Source of the DNA: Diaporthe sp. PMI_573
Lineage: Eukaryota > Ascomycota > Sordariomycetes > Diaporthales > Diaporthaceae
NCBI GenBank assembly: GCA_021399435.1
Contig: JAJTUP010000003.1
Location: 496,001-560,000 of the forward strand
Direction of reading: 5' to 3'
Length of the DNA: 64,000 nt
Position numbers and translations under genes: made by a program. The notes under the pieces are model-generated. The model was not told where the DNA came from. It did not search any database and saw nothing but the letters and a program-made list of their open reading frames with translations. Below, piece after piece: positions 1-12,128 of the stretch (its first letter is position 1; the number at the start of each line of letters is the position of its first letter).

Positions 1-526
1 GCATTGTCAATTTTGTACATATTTAATTGGCAAACAAGCTGATATTGATCGCAACTCGGACATGATAAAAGTGCAATTCATAGTTTGCAAAGACAATGTT
101 TCGAAACCAACTACGGGGCGAGCCACGCATGACAGCTCACTGGCGAGCCAGTTGTCACGGCCCCAGGAGTCGCACAGGGACAGACTCGATGATGGAGGAG
201 GCAGGATAGTCAGTCGTCGGTGGGTCCGAGAGGGGCCTGTGCACATTCTGACCTGCTGGCATGAATGGGCTTCAGCATCAAAAGCAGAAGGGTTGGCACA
301 ACCGATCAGATACATGACCATTCTTGTCCTCCTTCAAGGAGCCTCTTTTCAGAGGTGCCCAGACACACAGTGTGGTCGGCAACTGATCACACCGCAACCA
401 CCGAGTGCTTGGCTGCTGCTTGAGGAAGTTTCCATCCTCATTCAACACAGCCAGCGCGAGACGGTCTAAGCTGGTACAATTCAGAGCCTCGAGGGCGACG
501 AATAAGCCACGCCTCCTTCGCCCGCC
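1..526. other. upstream flank of first HET gene, no gene seen
   Basis: Open frames of 104-135 codons exist on both strands here, but they have no recognisable motif and no protein-like composition. The stretch probably contains the promoter and leader of the HET gene that begins at 527. Confidence 0.5.
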
Positions 527-2482
527 ATGCGCCTCATCAACACTCGGACACTAGGGCTCGTCGAGTTCTTCGGCAACAACATACCTAAATATGCGATCTT
601 ATCGCATACCTGGGGAGAAGACGAAGTGACTTTTAAAGACTGGAAAAGGCTAAGTGCCGCCAGGAAGAAAACTGGCTTTTCCAAGATCGACATGGCATGC
701 AGACAGGCCTTGAATGATGGTCTTGACTACCTCTGGGTCGATACAAATTGCATTGATAAGAGGAGCTCTGCCGAATTGAGCGAAGCGATTAACTCCATGT
801 TCAGCTGGTACAAAAACGCCGCGATATGCTACGCCTATTTGTCTGATGTCAAGCATCGGCCACCAGAAACCGCTATCTCCTACGCGGACTGGGCTGAAAT
901 CGAGCCGGGGCAATCGAGAACCATTTCGAAGGATTACTGGGAGCATTTCCGTCAGAGTAGATGGTTCACCCGTGGTTGGACACTCCAGGAGCTCTTGGCG
1001 CCCGGTGACGTCCTGTTCTATGCAAGAGACTGGTCAGAGATAGCTGCCCGTGACCGGTTGGCGCACGAGATCTCTGAAGCCACGGGCATACCGAAAAGTT
1101 ATTGCGGAGGTGGGTGGACGGCGCTGTCTAAAGCTCCCGTGGCACGAAGAATGTCATGGCTCTCTCGGAGAGAAACTACGAGGATTGAAGATATGGCCTA
1201 TTGCATGCTGGGTATCTTCGACATCAATATGCCTTTGCTCTACGGCGAAGGCCCCAAGGCATTTACTCGACTCCAGGAGGAAATCATTCGAACTTCTACC
1301 GACCACACGATATTTTGCTGGGCTTGGACTGAAATGGTGCCCGAGGGATGGAGCAGCCTACTTGCCCCATGCCCACAAGTTTTCAAGAATTCCGGAGGAT
1401 ATGTCCGCTCCTGGCAAAATACATCCGATGCTTATACCATGACCAATGCCGGTCTCAGGATCAATCTTCCAGTCCTTCAAACCTTCTCCTACGACTTTGG
1501 AGTATTGAATGCGAGGCATATCAGCAATGACCGTGGCAGGTCTAACAGTCTCGTTGGCGTGCCCCTTCAACAATGCATGGATGCGAGCAGCGCAGGGAGC
1601 ACTGAAGCGAGACGTGTCATGCAAAGAGGACACTTTCCCCCGGATCCGCTGCTCGTGCGACCTCGGTGGGCAGCGTCCCCAGATCCACTGTACATAGATA
1701 CCTATTCAGGTTCGGCTTCTGGTGTGGACGACTATTTTCCACAACGAAGTCCGAGGCGGTCTGGTTGTTCATTCCTACTCCTTTTCGATGCCATGCAGGC
1801 TTGTCTGGACATCCGAGGCTACCAACGGTCGTTACCTTTTGGACACTTCAGCACCGTCCGCATGATGGAACGATTTGAGGCGGGGGGACGAACTGAGACG
1901 GTGGTTGCAATCGAAGTATTTCCAGATGAGAAATTTAATGCGGCTTACAGTTTGATAACGCTTGCCGACGACGTCACAATCGACGGGGTCTTGATAAGAC
2001 TGGGAAGCAAGGACAGGTCTTCTGTGATCTTCCTCGGGGCAGAATTCAACCCCGATAACACAGTGCTACGAAGGTTCGGCGGCGTCATTCCTCATCAGTC
2101 AAAGATTTCACAGTACTATTTAGGTGATAAGCTCCTTGAAGTCTTGCTCAACCTCATGGGGAACGAGGAGAAACCGAGCTGGATAAGAACGGCTGGTGAA
2201 TTCGGCGACAACACCACAAATGATATCGGATTCGATTTTGGTGAAGAAGTACTAAGGTATTTTGACGGCTACCTGTTCCCAGTTTTTATCACGTATGAAG
2301 AGAAAATTTTGGGTTTGATCAAAGATCCAAATGACGAAGGGACGGAAATGGACAATGACTCCTGCTACGAAGGTTCTACAGCGTGGTGGGAGGATGGCTC
2401 CACGGACATGGGAAGTGATATGGAAGATTGGATTAAAGATTGGAGTGGAGACCTTTTCGGCTTCCAGGGGTCAGCGGGATGA
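527..2482 (+). CDS. HET-domain (heterokaryon incompatibility) protein, HET-E-like
   Basis: Intronless gene of 651 aa. The N-terminal HET domain is complete. It shows AILSHTWG at residues 23-30, YLWVDTNCID at about 68-77, the SINSMFxWYxxAxxCYAYLSDV-type block at about 87-108, and RGWTLQELLAP at about 149-159. The block that usually follows in this subclass (RRMSWLSRR, then EDMAYCMLGIFDINMPLLYGEG, the DUF8212-type segment) lies at about 207-242. The C-terminal 390 residues have no WD40, ankyrin or TPR repeats that I can see, so this is the short non-NLR architecture. In the family, HET domains trigger cell death after fusion of incompatible hyphae. The ATG context (cgcccgccATG) and lack of an upstream in-frame alternative decide the start. 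A second, unrelated-looking HET gene lies 1 kb downstream on the other strand, tail to tail. Confidence 0.92.
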   Translation: MRLINTRTLGLVEFFGNNIPKYAILSHTWGEDEVTFKDWKRLSAARKKTGFSKIDMACRQALNDGLDYLWVDTNCIDKRSSAELSEAINSMFSWYKNAAICYAYLSDVKHRPPETAISYADWAEIEPGQSRTISKDYWEHFRQSRWFTRGWTLQELLAPGDVLFYARDWSEIAARDRLAHEISEATGIPKSYCGGGWTALSKAPVARRMSWLSRRETTRIEDMAYCMLGIFDINMPLLYGEGPKAFTRLQEEIIRTSTDHTIFCWAWTEMVPEGWSSLLAPCPQVFKNSGGYVRSWQNTSDAYTMTNAGLRINLPVLQTFSYDFGVLNARHISNDRGRSNSLVGVPLQQCMDASSAGSTEARRVMQRGHFPPDPLLVRPRWAASPDPLYIDTYSGSASGVDDYFPQRSPRRSGCSFLLLFDAMQACLDIRGYQRSLPFGHFSTVRMMERFEAGGRTETVVAIEVFPDEKFNAAYSLITLADDVTIDGVLIRLGSKDRSSVIFLGAEFNPDNTVLRRFGGVIPHQSKISQYYLGDKLLEVLLNLMGNEEKPSWIRTAGEFGDNTTNDIGFDFGEEVLRYFDGYLFPVFITYEEKILGLIKDPNDEGTEMDNDSCYEGSTAWWEDGSTDMGSDMEDWIKDWSGDLFGFQGSAG

Positions 2483-3445
2483 GGCTTCTCCTGCCTTTTT
2501 CTTTCCTTTTTCTTATTTTACATGCTGTAATCGGACCAACTGAAGCATTCAAATTGTCTACCACTAATGCACTTCTCCGTCTCGTATCATGCTGGCCAGA
2601 GAATGCCGCTCAATTATAGACCATGTCACACACCCAGGCTTAAGCTTAATTTTGTCTACATTGTCAGCAGAAGTTTATTACTATAGCCCAAAACAAGGGT
2701 GCTTGCAACATCACCCTTGCACTATAGCTGAACCAGTTCCTATTGAATTCCTAAACAGGGTTCAATTCACATAATAAATGTCATTCTGAAATAGTGAGAT
2801 CTCGTAACAGACCTCAAAACTTGACCAGCCTTAAGGGTGCACTCGCCAGGTACGGCTCAAGTCTTCCTGAAACAATACCACAATGATATGCCTCCCCCAC
2901 AAGAAAATAGCCCACCTCTCCGGGAAAACCACCAAGCCCTCATCACCGGCATCCGCGCCCGAGCCCCCCTGACGGCACAAGGCGCCCGGATCCCGGGAAA
3001 GACACATCCCGCGTCCAGTGAGACCGCCGCGGCGCACACGCGGCGCTCTGCGAGCCTGTTGTCGAAGCCTCGCTCCGTCGGCGAGCCCTCCACTCCCGTG
3101 CTGCTGCTGGCATCGGTCTCGGTCCTGGGCCTGTGATGTTGTCAGCCAGCATGTCGGGTATTTGGATCAAAGGCACAGGCAAGGGATGATTGACAGGTCC
3201 TGGATGGCTTGTGTTGAGTGATTGTCGGCGTCCCAATGGCCACAGCGACCTCGCACCAGAACTTCGGTGGTGTGGAAGGTTGGGTTGGTCAGTTGATGTT
3301 GACTCCCCGCTGGCCCTCGAATCCACCTTCGGCCGCAACCTGCCGGTGGGAGACAGCAACTTCAAACTGGTCAAGCTGATTCTGCAGTGGGATGTGAACT
3401 GCGGCGAGCTGGCTATCCTGCCCGATGCTTGAAACCGTTACAGAA
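2483..3445. other. convergent intergenic region between two HET genes
   Basis: The two HET genes are transcribed toward each other across this stretch, so it should hold both 3' ends. A 143-codon minus-strand frame (2943-3374) and a 99-codon plus frame (2837-3136) overlap each other in a GC-rich patch. They have no motifs, and I do not call them genes. Confidence 0.5.
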
Positions 3446-5938
3446 TTAGATAAGTACAATCTCCTGAACGCTAGTCTGACCACCCCAAAAATCTAGAGAC
3501 GATTTCCTGAATCCATCTTCTGTCCGAATATCAACACCGTAGTAGTCTCTCTCAGTGGCTTGTAAGAAAAGAACATCAAAAGTACCCAGTCGTGAGAATT
3601 TGTTGCCACCCTCATTCAGCAGCACTAGACCGCTTGGCCCGGACATATGTGGTTTATGGGGTGCCGATGCTTCTTTGTAGCTGACCAAAAGCAGGACGAT
3701 CTGCTTATTTTGGATATTTCGCTTCGGATCTGCGAGAAGATCATGGGGTGAGCGATCCAAATGCAGAATTGCCTTGCTTAGAAAAACCCGCCGTAATCTC
3801 CCCTCCAAACCTTCCCCGAACTGCGCCATCGAGGGTCGCCCGAAGACCCAAAACAGGCTCACACCATATTTTACGGCATTACATTCTTGCAGTCCAAAAG
3901 GTACAGACGTTACGAGTCCCCTAACTCTGAGCTGAGCAGCCGTGACAGCTCCATATATGTGCGTTGGCGATTTGTACTCGGCCACGTGCTCGACAATTTC
4001 AAAATTCACATCAACTCTGAATTGGTGTCGGTTGATTCCAGAGAAACCAGCGCCGCTTTCATGTGATGCCCAAGTCCATGAAGGTTCTCCCCTTCCATAA
4101 CTGTCTGCTTCTTGCGTGTTGGTGGCGTCCACCGCCTGTTTATAAGGGCGCCATAGGAGCTCCCACGCTGCATTCGACTTCCAGATTCCGCACCAGTATT
4201 CGTCTTCGAGAACCGACGCCATGCGGCTGGAAACAGCCGCAATCGCTGGTAGACGGTCTTCTCCATATGACAGGGCCCTCCGTGAGTAATTCACCACCAG
4301 ATAGTTCCAATAGTCGCGTGCTTTGTCAACGGACTCGATCCGGTCAGGTTGTTGCAGCATCCTCCCCACCTGCTTGTCATTTCGCCCAGATCTTCTCGCA
4401 TATTCGAGGTCCGCCCAAAACCATCCATCGAAGTCTTCGTAGGGTTCTTGGGAGCAATAGCAAACCCAGCTTGTTTGCCTCTTCCCAAATCGGAGCTGTC
4501 GCCTTGACAGCAGGTCTTCCTGCAGAGTCCAAGCCCTGGATTCCCATGGCTCTTGTGGTGAGGCCCAGTTTTCCTCCTCCTCTGGAACTAAAACGATCCA
4601 ACTCTCTACGACACTTTGCTGCTCCTCCAAGTCAGGGTGCTTGTAGGCCACCTTGAAGACCTTCTCAGGAGTCAAAACTCCCGCAGGTTGCCGTTGAGTC
4701 AGAAAGCCCTCGCTCACGCTGCTAGCTCTTGCGGCCACGATTGTTATTGACGCGTTTTCGTAGATAATATCCATCCGGTCCATTTCACCGTGTTTGATGT
4801 CGGGGTCATCTTGGACGATGCATAGAGCGTCAGTCCAAAGGTAATGGTAGTCCAACTCTCTAGTGACTCTTATAGCGTCTTGGATTGTGGCGTCAAGTTC
4901 TTCTAGCGGAATACCGTCTCTAATGAATTTATCGACATTGGCCTTAGTGAGTATCTTCTTTTGTGAGTTTGGCCCCCAACAGTACGACAAAGCAAGGTAC
5001 TGTTGCTTTTCCCCAGGTATCAATTCAACGAGTCTGATTAAACCGCACTCGTCTACGCTGTCAACACGCAGAAGCATAGTGGGCATAGACGATGGGTAAT
5101 GTTCCGAAATGCCACGTCCATGCTTAAGTGCACATTTCTGGATCCAGGAGCGTATGAGCTGGAACGATTGCGCACTCCCTGGCTCAACATTGACAGGCGA
5201 AGCGACCGCATACGGATTAGTTGAGATCTGCGGGCCACCTGGGCGGCAGAATGTGAGTCAGTCCTATCGCCTAAATCTCGTAGCCAACAGAAAGATATCG
5301 GTAAATACCAGGCAATGCAAAGACCGTGAAGTGAATATTAACTCTGAATTCAAGTCCACTCCCATGGGCCAGGATTTCCATCTTCAAGCAAGCTGGCCCG
5401 AACCATTCACTAGTGATGTAATGGAACCGAAGTCTGACGTAGTGTACACGAGCTTTATTAGGAGAGGCACAATAAGCGTCTGTAAATCGTGACAGGCATC
5501 GATCACGAAGCTCTTCGAGTGCTTGAGCCTCGCTGTCGCTGAGCGCTACGGTCCCGGGGATTCCAGCTGTGTATTAGCATAAGAGACTGAATCACTTGAA
5601 TATCGTGGAACGCTCATGTTATGATGGCGGAATTTCTGCATACCTGCCAAACTTTTGCGCTTGTGCTTCAATATCTCGTAATCTACTTCGTCCGACACCA
5701 GTGACCAGAGTTTACAGCCAGCCGCAGCGCGTTGTCGAACTTCTTCCCTGCTGACGACTGTCTCGTTGACCTCTTTTCCATACTCTGGGCCGAAGTACAA
5801 CTTGCGAGGGACTATGACGAGCTCCTCGCAGTGCTGGCACGAATGTGCGCTCGAGTATCCGTCAGCTACAACACTACGTCGTAGCCTCATCTCCTCTTCG
5901 TAGTCGCCATGCGCTCTGGTTTCAGTCGATGAAGTCAT
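3446..5938 (-). CDS. HET-domain protein, three exons
   Basis: Exons on the minus strand are 5938-5644, 5566-5309 and 5238-3446, giving 781 aa. Introns of 77 bp (5643-5567, GTATGC...ACACAG) and 70 bp (5308-5239, GTATTT...CCCAG) both keep frame. The longest single open frame begins at an internal Met (5086) and misses the first 235 residues. Exon 1 encodes a CxxC-type N-terminus (SCQHCEELVI) and the REEVRQRAAAGCKLW helix common at the start of this HET subclass. Exon 2 carries LRFHYITSEW and ends with FTVFALPG. Exon 3 begins the linker (FQLIRSWIQKC) and then the HET domain: YLALSYCWG at about 265-273, LDYHYLWTDALCIVQDD, and the PWESRAWTLQEDLLSRR block. The C-terminal half is unannotated but fits HET proteins of 600-800 aa. 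Presumed role: vegetative incompatibility or self/non-self cell death. The function is inferred from the family. Confidence 0.9.
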
Positions 5939-7473
5939 AATGAAATGCAGGAATAGAGGTAGTCGCTATATCCCAAGCAGTTAAGATCAGGAACGTCTAG
6001 AGACAAAAGTTGTTGCGCGAAGGGTAGGTCATATAGCGACGGGCGGAAGAAGCGGGGTGGAAAGAAGGACGGGGACACGTACAGATGGATGATCTTCACA
6101 TGAGGATGTGGCAGCGTGGTACAGGAGGCGGCTGGCTTACCTGTAAGCCACGCCGCTCGGTCGTGCAACCCCACGGAGGACCCTTACTCGCAAAAATGTG
6201 ACCATGAGCTCTCATCGGTGGGCAGTGCCACTGGAGGCCTGCCAGATGCGCATCAGCTTCTGCACTTTCGGAAGCTCAGGCCGCTGCACTCACAGCCTGA
6301 AGTATAAAATATCTTGTTTCGAGTGCCAGTGGTCTGGAAGTGGCTCAAGCGGGGGAGCAGTCGAGGCAAAGTTGATAAATCTCTTTGCGTACACTGCAGG
6401 ACACGAGCGACCACGATGCTCGGCGGGTTCCTGAACGGGGCCTCAGGTTAGCCAGCAGGCTCGCCGCTGAGCATCTTCGTCACTTGGGACAGGATACCAC
6501 TGTTTTCCACAATCCACCGGCAGAGCTCACAGAGCTCATCCCTTTAAAAAGTGGGCGACCGATGCTGCGTTCGAATGGGAGCGCTGCCTCCTACACAGTC
6601 ACTCCTCAGAAGGGCACATATGGCAAACAAAAACAAAATTGATTCGAGAGGCAAAAGGTTCGACCAACTGAGGCCTACGTCCTGTTAAATGGCAATTTGT
6701 TGTTTTGATGTGTTTGATCGAGCCATTTTCTTTTTTTGCGCTCCTTTTCTTTCTGAACGTGTGCTTCCCTCCCTCCCCCAGCTGCCCCTGATCTTTCTGT
6801 TTGTTTTTTTCTGAAATCAAGTCTGGCGTCTTGACCACTGCACTACGCTCTCTTGTTCTTTTTCTGTGGGCAGCTGGTGCCAGAACCTCTCTGGCTTCCT
6901 TTATAAACACTTGTTCAGTGACTGGCTGGTGCTGGGGGACGGTCCAGCATCTGGTGGACCATGGCATGGCAGTAAATGGGGGTTCAGTGAATGAGGCTGC
7001 GTACCACTTAAAGAATTAGAACCCTGGCCCCCTTCTTCAGTAAGACTCTGGTCATCTATGCAAGAGCCAGCCATCCCTCCCTCCCACACATGGTAGGGAG
7101 CAGCTGCGCAACAGCGCGGTCACTCCAGCAAGAACATCCCATAGTTGCTGCTCGACTTGAACTACGTCAGCAGAGGCCCACTGTCTCTGGCAATGCAAGT
7201 AGGAGCATGGCATGGCGCGAGCTGGTTGGGTCAGGTTCGAACTGCAATGGCCAACAAGATCGACCTGAGGATAAGCTCAGCTCTGTCTGGTGTTCGCAGC
7301 AGGATCATGTTAACTCTTGGCACAAACTCAGGCGTAGGCGCGATTCAATTCGAGACGCAAGACAGCACACATGCATCCATCTATAACAAAGCAACATTTT
7401 GATTTTCTTTTCCTTTACCCCATTCCAATTCCAAGCGCCAAAGCAGAAACCCTTTCCCTCCGTGTCTATCTAT
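5939..7473. other. gene-free stretch
   Basis: The stretch lies upstream of the second HET gene and downstream of GARS-AIRS. The longest frames (122 codons minus at 6599-6967, 98 codons plus at 7090-7386) lack motifs and splice support. Nothing else is recognised. Confidence 0.4.
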
Positions 7474-9855
7474 CTAAGCCCAAGACTCCAGCCCCTTCAG
7501 GACACACCCCTCCCCACCCTCACTCCTCTTAACCAGCCTTCCGATCCTGTAGACCTTCTCACCCTCCGCCTCCAGCACCTTAACAGCCTGGTCCGCGTCC
7601 GCCGCAGAGACAACGGCGACCATACCAACACCGTTGTTGAACGTCCTTGCCATCTCCTTGGGCTCGACGTCGCCCGCCTTGCGGAGCCACCTGAAGACGG
7701 CGGGGGCCTCCCAGCTGGCAACGTCGATCTCGGCGGCCAGGGTCTTGGGCAGCGTCCGCGGCACATTCTCCGTCAGGCCGCCGCCCGTGATGTGCGACAG
7801 GCCCTTGATGAGGTTCTGGCCCAGCACCTCGAGCAGCGGCTGGACGTAGATGCGCGTCGGCGTCAGCAGGCTCTCGCCCACGGTGCCCGCGGTGCTGTCC
7901 CACGGGCACGCGTCCGCGTACTTGAGCCCGGCGCGGTCGACGATGCGGCGGACCAGCGAGAAGCCGTTGGAGTGCACGCCGTTGGACGCCAGTCCCAGGA
8001 GGACGTCGCCCTCGGCCATGTCCGCCAGGCGGGGCAGCCTCGCCTCCTTGCGCATGACGCCGATGGCCGCGCCGGCCGCGTCGTAGTCGTCGCCGTGGTA
8101 GATGCCCGGCATCTCTGCCGTCTCGCCGCCCACGAGCGCGCACTTGGACTGCCGGCAGCCCTCGGCTACGCCAGAGACAAAAGCCGCCGCATCGGCCGGC
8201 TCAAGCTTGCTGCAGGAGTAGTAGTCTAGGAACATGACGGGCTCGGCACCCTGAACGATGAGGTCGTTGACGTTCATGGCCACCAGGTCAATGCCGACCG
8301 TGTCGTGCTTCTTCATGCTTTGCGCAATGATCAGCTTCGTGCCGACGCCGTCGATGGCACCGACCAGCACGGGCGCATTGGGATAGCCAGCGGCCGACAG
8401 GTCGACCTCGCCACCGAAGCCGCCAATCTCGGCGTCGGCACCGGGCCTGGCGGTCGAACGCACCGCCTTCTTGATCATCTCGACAAGCTCGTTGCCGGCA
8501 TCGATGCTGACACCGGCCTGGGCATAGGTGAGTCCTGCGCTCGGGGCGGCGCCAGACTTCCTGAATGCACGGTGTGCGATATCCTTGCGGTAGAACATGT
8601 TCTCAAACTGGATAAGCTTGATGCCCTCCTCATATGCCTTCTTCACGGCCTCCTCGAGGCTCGAGCCAACGGCGTTGGCAGCAATCACGCGGCCGCCAGC
8701 TGTTTGGAGCTGGGAGCCGGCCAGTTTGGTGCCGGCGTGGAAGATGGTGATATCACTGCCCGCAGCAGGGGTCCCCACGGTCATGGGGGTTCCCTTGGCG
8801 TAGCTGTTGGGGTATCCGCCCGCGGCGACGACCACGGTTGCGCTGAACCTGGGCTGCACCTTGAAGTCCACAGAGCTCAGGTAACCCTTGGCGCAGGCCA
8901 GCATGATCTCGGCCAGGTCGGTGTCCTCCGTCAGCAGTGGCAGGACAGTCTGTGTCTCGGGATCACCGAAGCGCACGTTGTACTCCAAGACCTTGACACC
9001 GTTGGGTGTGACCATGAGGCCGGTGAAGAGACAGCCCTTGAAAGGCATCCGGTCGTTCCTCAGGCCGGCAATGGTAGGCTCGAGAACATCCTTGTCGATG
9101 GCTGCCACCAACTCGGGTGTGGCGATGTTGGTTGGCGCATAGCAACCCATGCCGCCGGTATTGGGGCCCTGGTCGCCGTCAAAGATGCGCTTGTGGTCCT
9201 GGGCGGGCGGCAGGGACTTGATGGTGTAGCCGTCGCAAAAGGACAGCACGCTCAGCTCGTCGCCGGTCAGGAACTCCTCGATGACAACCTCGCTGCCGGC
9301 GTCACCAAAGGCATGGTCAACCATGATCTCCTTGAGTGCCTGGTGGGCCTCCTCCTTGGTCGTGGGGATGATGACGCCCTTTCCGGCAGCCAGACCAGTC
9401 GCCTTGATGACGACGTCGTGCTGGACGGAGTCGATGTAGGCCTTGGCCTTTTCGTAGTCGGAGAAGTTCTCGTAGGCGGCGGTGGGGATGTTGTGCTTCT
9501 TCATGAAGTCCTTTGAGAAGGTCTTGCTGCCCTCCATGCGCGCGGCGGCCGCTGAGGGCCCGAAGCACGGGATGCCAACATTGGTGAAGAAGGTCTCGAT
9601 GCCCGCAACAAGAGGCGCCTCGGGGCCGGGGACGACGAGGTTAACCTTCTCCTTCTGTGCGAGGGCGACGAGGCCAGGGAAGTCCTCGGCGGACACGGAG
9701 GTGTTGTTGGTCACCTTGGGGCAGATCGCTGTGCCGCCATTTCCTGGGACGGCGATGATGGACTCGACGAGGGGCGACTGGCTGAGCTTCCATGCGAGGG
9801 CGTGCTCGCGGCCACCGTTGCCAATGAGCAGGATACGGATGGACTGGGAAGCCAT
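7474..9855 (-). CDS. ADE5,7: bifunctional GARS-AIRS purine biosynthesis enzyme
   Basis: 793 aa, intronless, length typical of the fungal fusion enzyme. The N-terminal half is phosphoribosylamine-glycine ligase (GARS, step 2 of de novo IMP synthesis): [14 protein letters not shown] near residue 11, [10 protein letters not shown] near 76, then the ATP-grasp region with [11 protein letters not shown] and FGDPETQ. The C-terminal half (from about 440) is phosphoribosylformylglycinamidine cyclo-ligase (AIRS, step 5). It opens with [11 protein letters not shown] and has [29 protein letters not shown] and [13 protein letters not shown]. The enzyme is cytosolic. The start is the only Met before the GARS glycine loop. 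It is divergent from the RNase MRP subunit gene across 518 bp. A 403-codon frame on the opposite strand (8305-9516) is a GC-rich shadow. Confidence 0.97.
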   Translation of the reverse strand: MASQSIRILLIGNGGREHALAWKLSQSPLVESIIAVPGNGGTAICPKVTNNTSVSAEDFPGLVALAQKEKVNLVVPGPEAPLVAGIETFFTNVGIPCFGPSAAAARMEGSKTFSKDFMKKHNIPTAAYENFSDYEKAKAYIDSVQHDVVIKATGLAAGKGVIIPTTKEEAHQALKEIMVDHAFGDAGSEVVIEEFLTGDELSVLSFCDGYTIKSLPPAQDHKRIFDGDQGPNTGGMGCYAPTNIATPELVAAIDKDVLEPTIAGLRNDRMPFKGCLFTGLMVTPNGVKVLEYNVRFGDPETQTVLPLLTEDTDLAEIMLACAKGYLSSVDFKVQPRFSATVVVAAGGYPNSYAKGTPMTVGTPAAGSDITIFHAGTKLAGSQLQTAGGRVIAANAVGSSLEEAVKKAYEEGIKLIQFENMFYRKDIAHRAFRKSGAAPSAGLTYAQAGVSIDAGNELVEMIKKAVRSTARPGADAEIGGFGGEVDLSAAGYPNAPVLVGAIDGVGTKLIIAQSMKKHDTVGIDLVAMNVNDLIVQGAEPVMFLDYYSCSKLEPADAAAFVSGVAEGCRQSKCALVGGETAEMPGIYHGDDYDAAGAAIGVMRKEARLPRLADMAEGDVLLGLASNGVHSNGFSLVRRIVDRAGLKYADACPWDSTAGTVGESLLTPTRIYVQPLLEVLGQNLIKGLSHITGGGLTENVPRTLPKTLAAEIDVASWEAPAVFRWLRKAGDVEPKEMARTFNNGVGMVAVVSAADADQAVKVLEAEGEKVYRIGRLVKRSEGGEGCVLKGLESWA

Positions 9856-10373
9856 TGTGGGTGGGAGAGAATCAATTCGAGACGAAGAGATCGATCGCTC
9901 AGGGGGGGTTGTGGCAGTCTGAAGCTGGGGACTGGATGGACCAAGCCCTCGTGAAAGTGATCCTCGACATCTTTTCTCTCTTCAATGCGCGCATCGGAGG
10001 GAAACGCGGCAGAAACGAGTCGCGAAATTTTAGCTGCCCGCAGGACCCCTCCCCCGCAATTCTGGATTCTGCCCACTTGTTCCAGCCCAGTGCCTTGCAA
10101 GCTTCTGAATATGGAAGGCGGAACCCTGCCCTGTACCGTGTTCGAGTACCAAGTCTCTCAAGTTGCAAGACCGACGTGATGGTCTAGCTTTAAGTAGACT
10201 AGCGGAAACGTCAGGGTCTAACCCTCATCTTGCCAGAAATTAACGGCGACTCACTCCATAGAACAGTGTTTCCAGATAATTACTCGACTTACACGATCCC
10301 TGAGATCCTCACGGCTCTTACCAACGCCCATCACCACCACTCAATTCCTCCACCTCCTCCAATCCCATTTCCC
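9856..10373. promoter_or_regulatory. shared divergent promoter region, ADE5,7 / RMP1
   Basis: 518 bp lie between the ATG of the purine gene (minus) and the preferred ATG of the RMP1-like gene (plus), so both promoters should be here. No individual factor-binding site is assigned. Confidence 0.45.
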
Positions 10374-11396
10374 ATGGCCAACACCAAACCAAAACCCACA
10401 ACAAAACAACCCCCAGACCTCACAATCCTCCAGTCCTCCCACACCCACCTCTCCACAGCAGCCCACCTCCTCGACGGCTTCGTCCACCGCAACAAGAACC
10501 AGCACCGCGGCACGCGATGGTGGGCGCCCTTCGACATGCTGCGCCGCAGCGTGCGCAAGCTCGTCCCCGACCTGGAGGACGCGGTGCGGCGCGCCGAGTT
10601 CATGTCGTCTTCCTCATCAGCAGTGCCAGCTAAGCGGAGGAAGACGAACGACAGGGGGCTGGCCAAGCTGCCGGAGCTGGAGAGGGTTGAGGTGCGGGCG
10701 CAGTGGGTGCATGATGTGGTGGCTGTCAAGGCATATGAGTGAGCCCCCATCCCATCCCATCCCTTCCTTCCTTCCTTCTTTAGTAGCCTCGCACCGAGAA
10801 TCGCACCCCAAAGAAACACTCTGACTGACGACAATAGGGCCTTCACGCAGCTCCTGGCAGACAGGCAGTTCGCCCAGCTGGGCCTGATGCTCATAGGCGT
10901 GCTGGCGCAGGTGGAGGCGGCGGTGGCCCCGTTCGTGAGGCCTGCAGAGCCGGATGGGGATGATGATGACAACAAGGTCGGGCCGGACGCCGCCCAACCC
11001 GTGGGAGCCGGCATCGCTGCGGGGCGTGGTGGTGGTGGTGGTCCCGTCGCGCCTCAGGTCGGGGCTGCCGGGGAGGACAACGACCTGGGAGTTGCCATCT
11101 CAAGGGACGAGGTCGATGACGATGAAGAGGACGGGGTGGAGGACGTCGCCTCGGGGCCCCGGCGTTCCTCGCCGCCACCGCCGAAACAAGCGCCTGTCAA
11201 GGAGAAAAGGCCCGAGAAGGGTGAGAGCAAAGGGAAGAAGAGGTCCAGAGCGGAGAATGCTGGCCCGTCGAGGATGGGCAAGCCTGAGAAGCCGACACGG
11301 CCGGAGTCGTCGAAGGACGAGAAGAAGGTCAAGAAGAAGAAGAAGAAGAAGAAAGGGGCCGACGAGTTCGACGACTTGTTTAGTTCTCTCATGTAG
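10374..11396 (+). CDS. RMP1: RNase MRP protein subunit Rmp1-like
   Basis: Exons 10374-10738 and 10838-11396 give 307 aa. The 99-bp intron (GTGAGC...AATAG, containing a CCATC/CTTCC repeat tract) splits a Glu codon so that KAYE joins AFTQLLADRQF. The diagnostic Rmp1 block is clear: LLDGFVHRNKNQHRGTRWW at about residues 27-45, followed by the basic helix MLRRSVRKLVPDLE. After the intron, LGLMLIGVLAQVEAAV matches the second helical segment. The C-terminal third is acidic then lysine-rich (a KKKKKKKK-type tract, a nucleolar-style tail) and ends DEFDDLFSSLM. In yeast Rmp1 is the protein that distinguishes RNase MRP from RNase P, with roles in pre-rRNA and cyclin mRNA cleavage. The ATG at 10374 (cccATGg) is chosen over an in-frame ATG at 10230, because the extra 48 residues are His/Pro low complexity. 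Confidence 0.85.
10739..10837 (+). other. RMP1 intron with CCATC and CTTCC microsatellites
   Basis: Donor GTGAGC, acceptor ACAATAG, with a CTGACTGAC branch-like motif about 15 bases before the acceptor. The tract from about 10747 to 10780 is a run of CCATC then CTTCC repeats, so intron length is likely polymorphic between strains. Confidence 0.7.
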
Positions 11397-12128
11397 GATG
11401 GGTGGACTGAACAGCCGCCACTTTCCGTCTCCTAGACAGATGCATCAGTGAGCTCTCTAACAAGGCTCGGGTCACTACCCGCTAGCCTCAATTATGCTCC
11501 CGCTCAAGACTCAGGTCAGCCTCCTCGTGCGAGAAACGAACATGTTGGACAAACACAGCCGTCTGACTGCATACGATACGCCCCCTTCGCCCACTCAGCC
11601 TTTATGCCGACAAAGGGCCCGGCCACACACATCTACACACATTCAAGTGGAGAAAAGTATCGTTGCAGATTGGAAATACACATCTAGTCATTATGAAAGT
11701 CGCCCTCGGAACCTTGCCCATGTCTTGCCCATAAACCCACCCCATTCGCGTGGACTTCCATTGCCTAACAATCCCATATCCATCTTCCATCTCAATTTTT
11801 TTTGTGTTCTTTTTGACTACACAGACGCCCGACCAAGTCTTTTACCCAAACTCGAAGATGAAATGCGCCATGGAGTATCCTTCTCCTAGTGTGCGTGGGC
11901 AGCCTGGGTCATCTGCTGTCATGGGGTGGGTGCGAGCTCCTGGAGGCACAAGCGACAGGCGGAATACTTGGCGGACTCGGCTGTTCACCGGCAGGCCGAG
12001 GATGAGATTGCACGTTGCCAGAAACATCAGACAGAGGACTACATATCCTCACATCCACCATCCCCTAGACTGTCTGCCATTGTCACCGACGAATCACTCT
12101 CGTCGTCTGGGTCGGCCGGAGTGTCCGA
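11397..12128. other. convergent intergenic region RMP1 / TUP1
   Basis: Both flanking genes end here, so the stretch should be 3'-UTR sequence. Frames of up to 131-151 codons on the plus strand lack motifs. Confidence 0.45.

Noticed and set aside
5053..5238. 61-codon minus frame at the start of HET exon 3
   Set aside because: A different frame over the true exon; the spliced HET frame here reads FQLIRSWIQKC into the HET domain.
7225..7250. GGTTCGAAC motif resembling a tRNA B box
   Set aside because: T-stem does not pair over five bases and no cloverleaf can be drawn.
8305..9516. 403-codon plus-strand frame
   Set aside because: Antisense to the conserved GARS-AIRS gene; a GC-rich third-position shadow.
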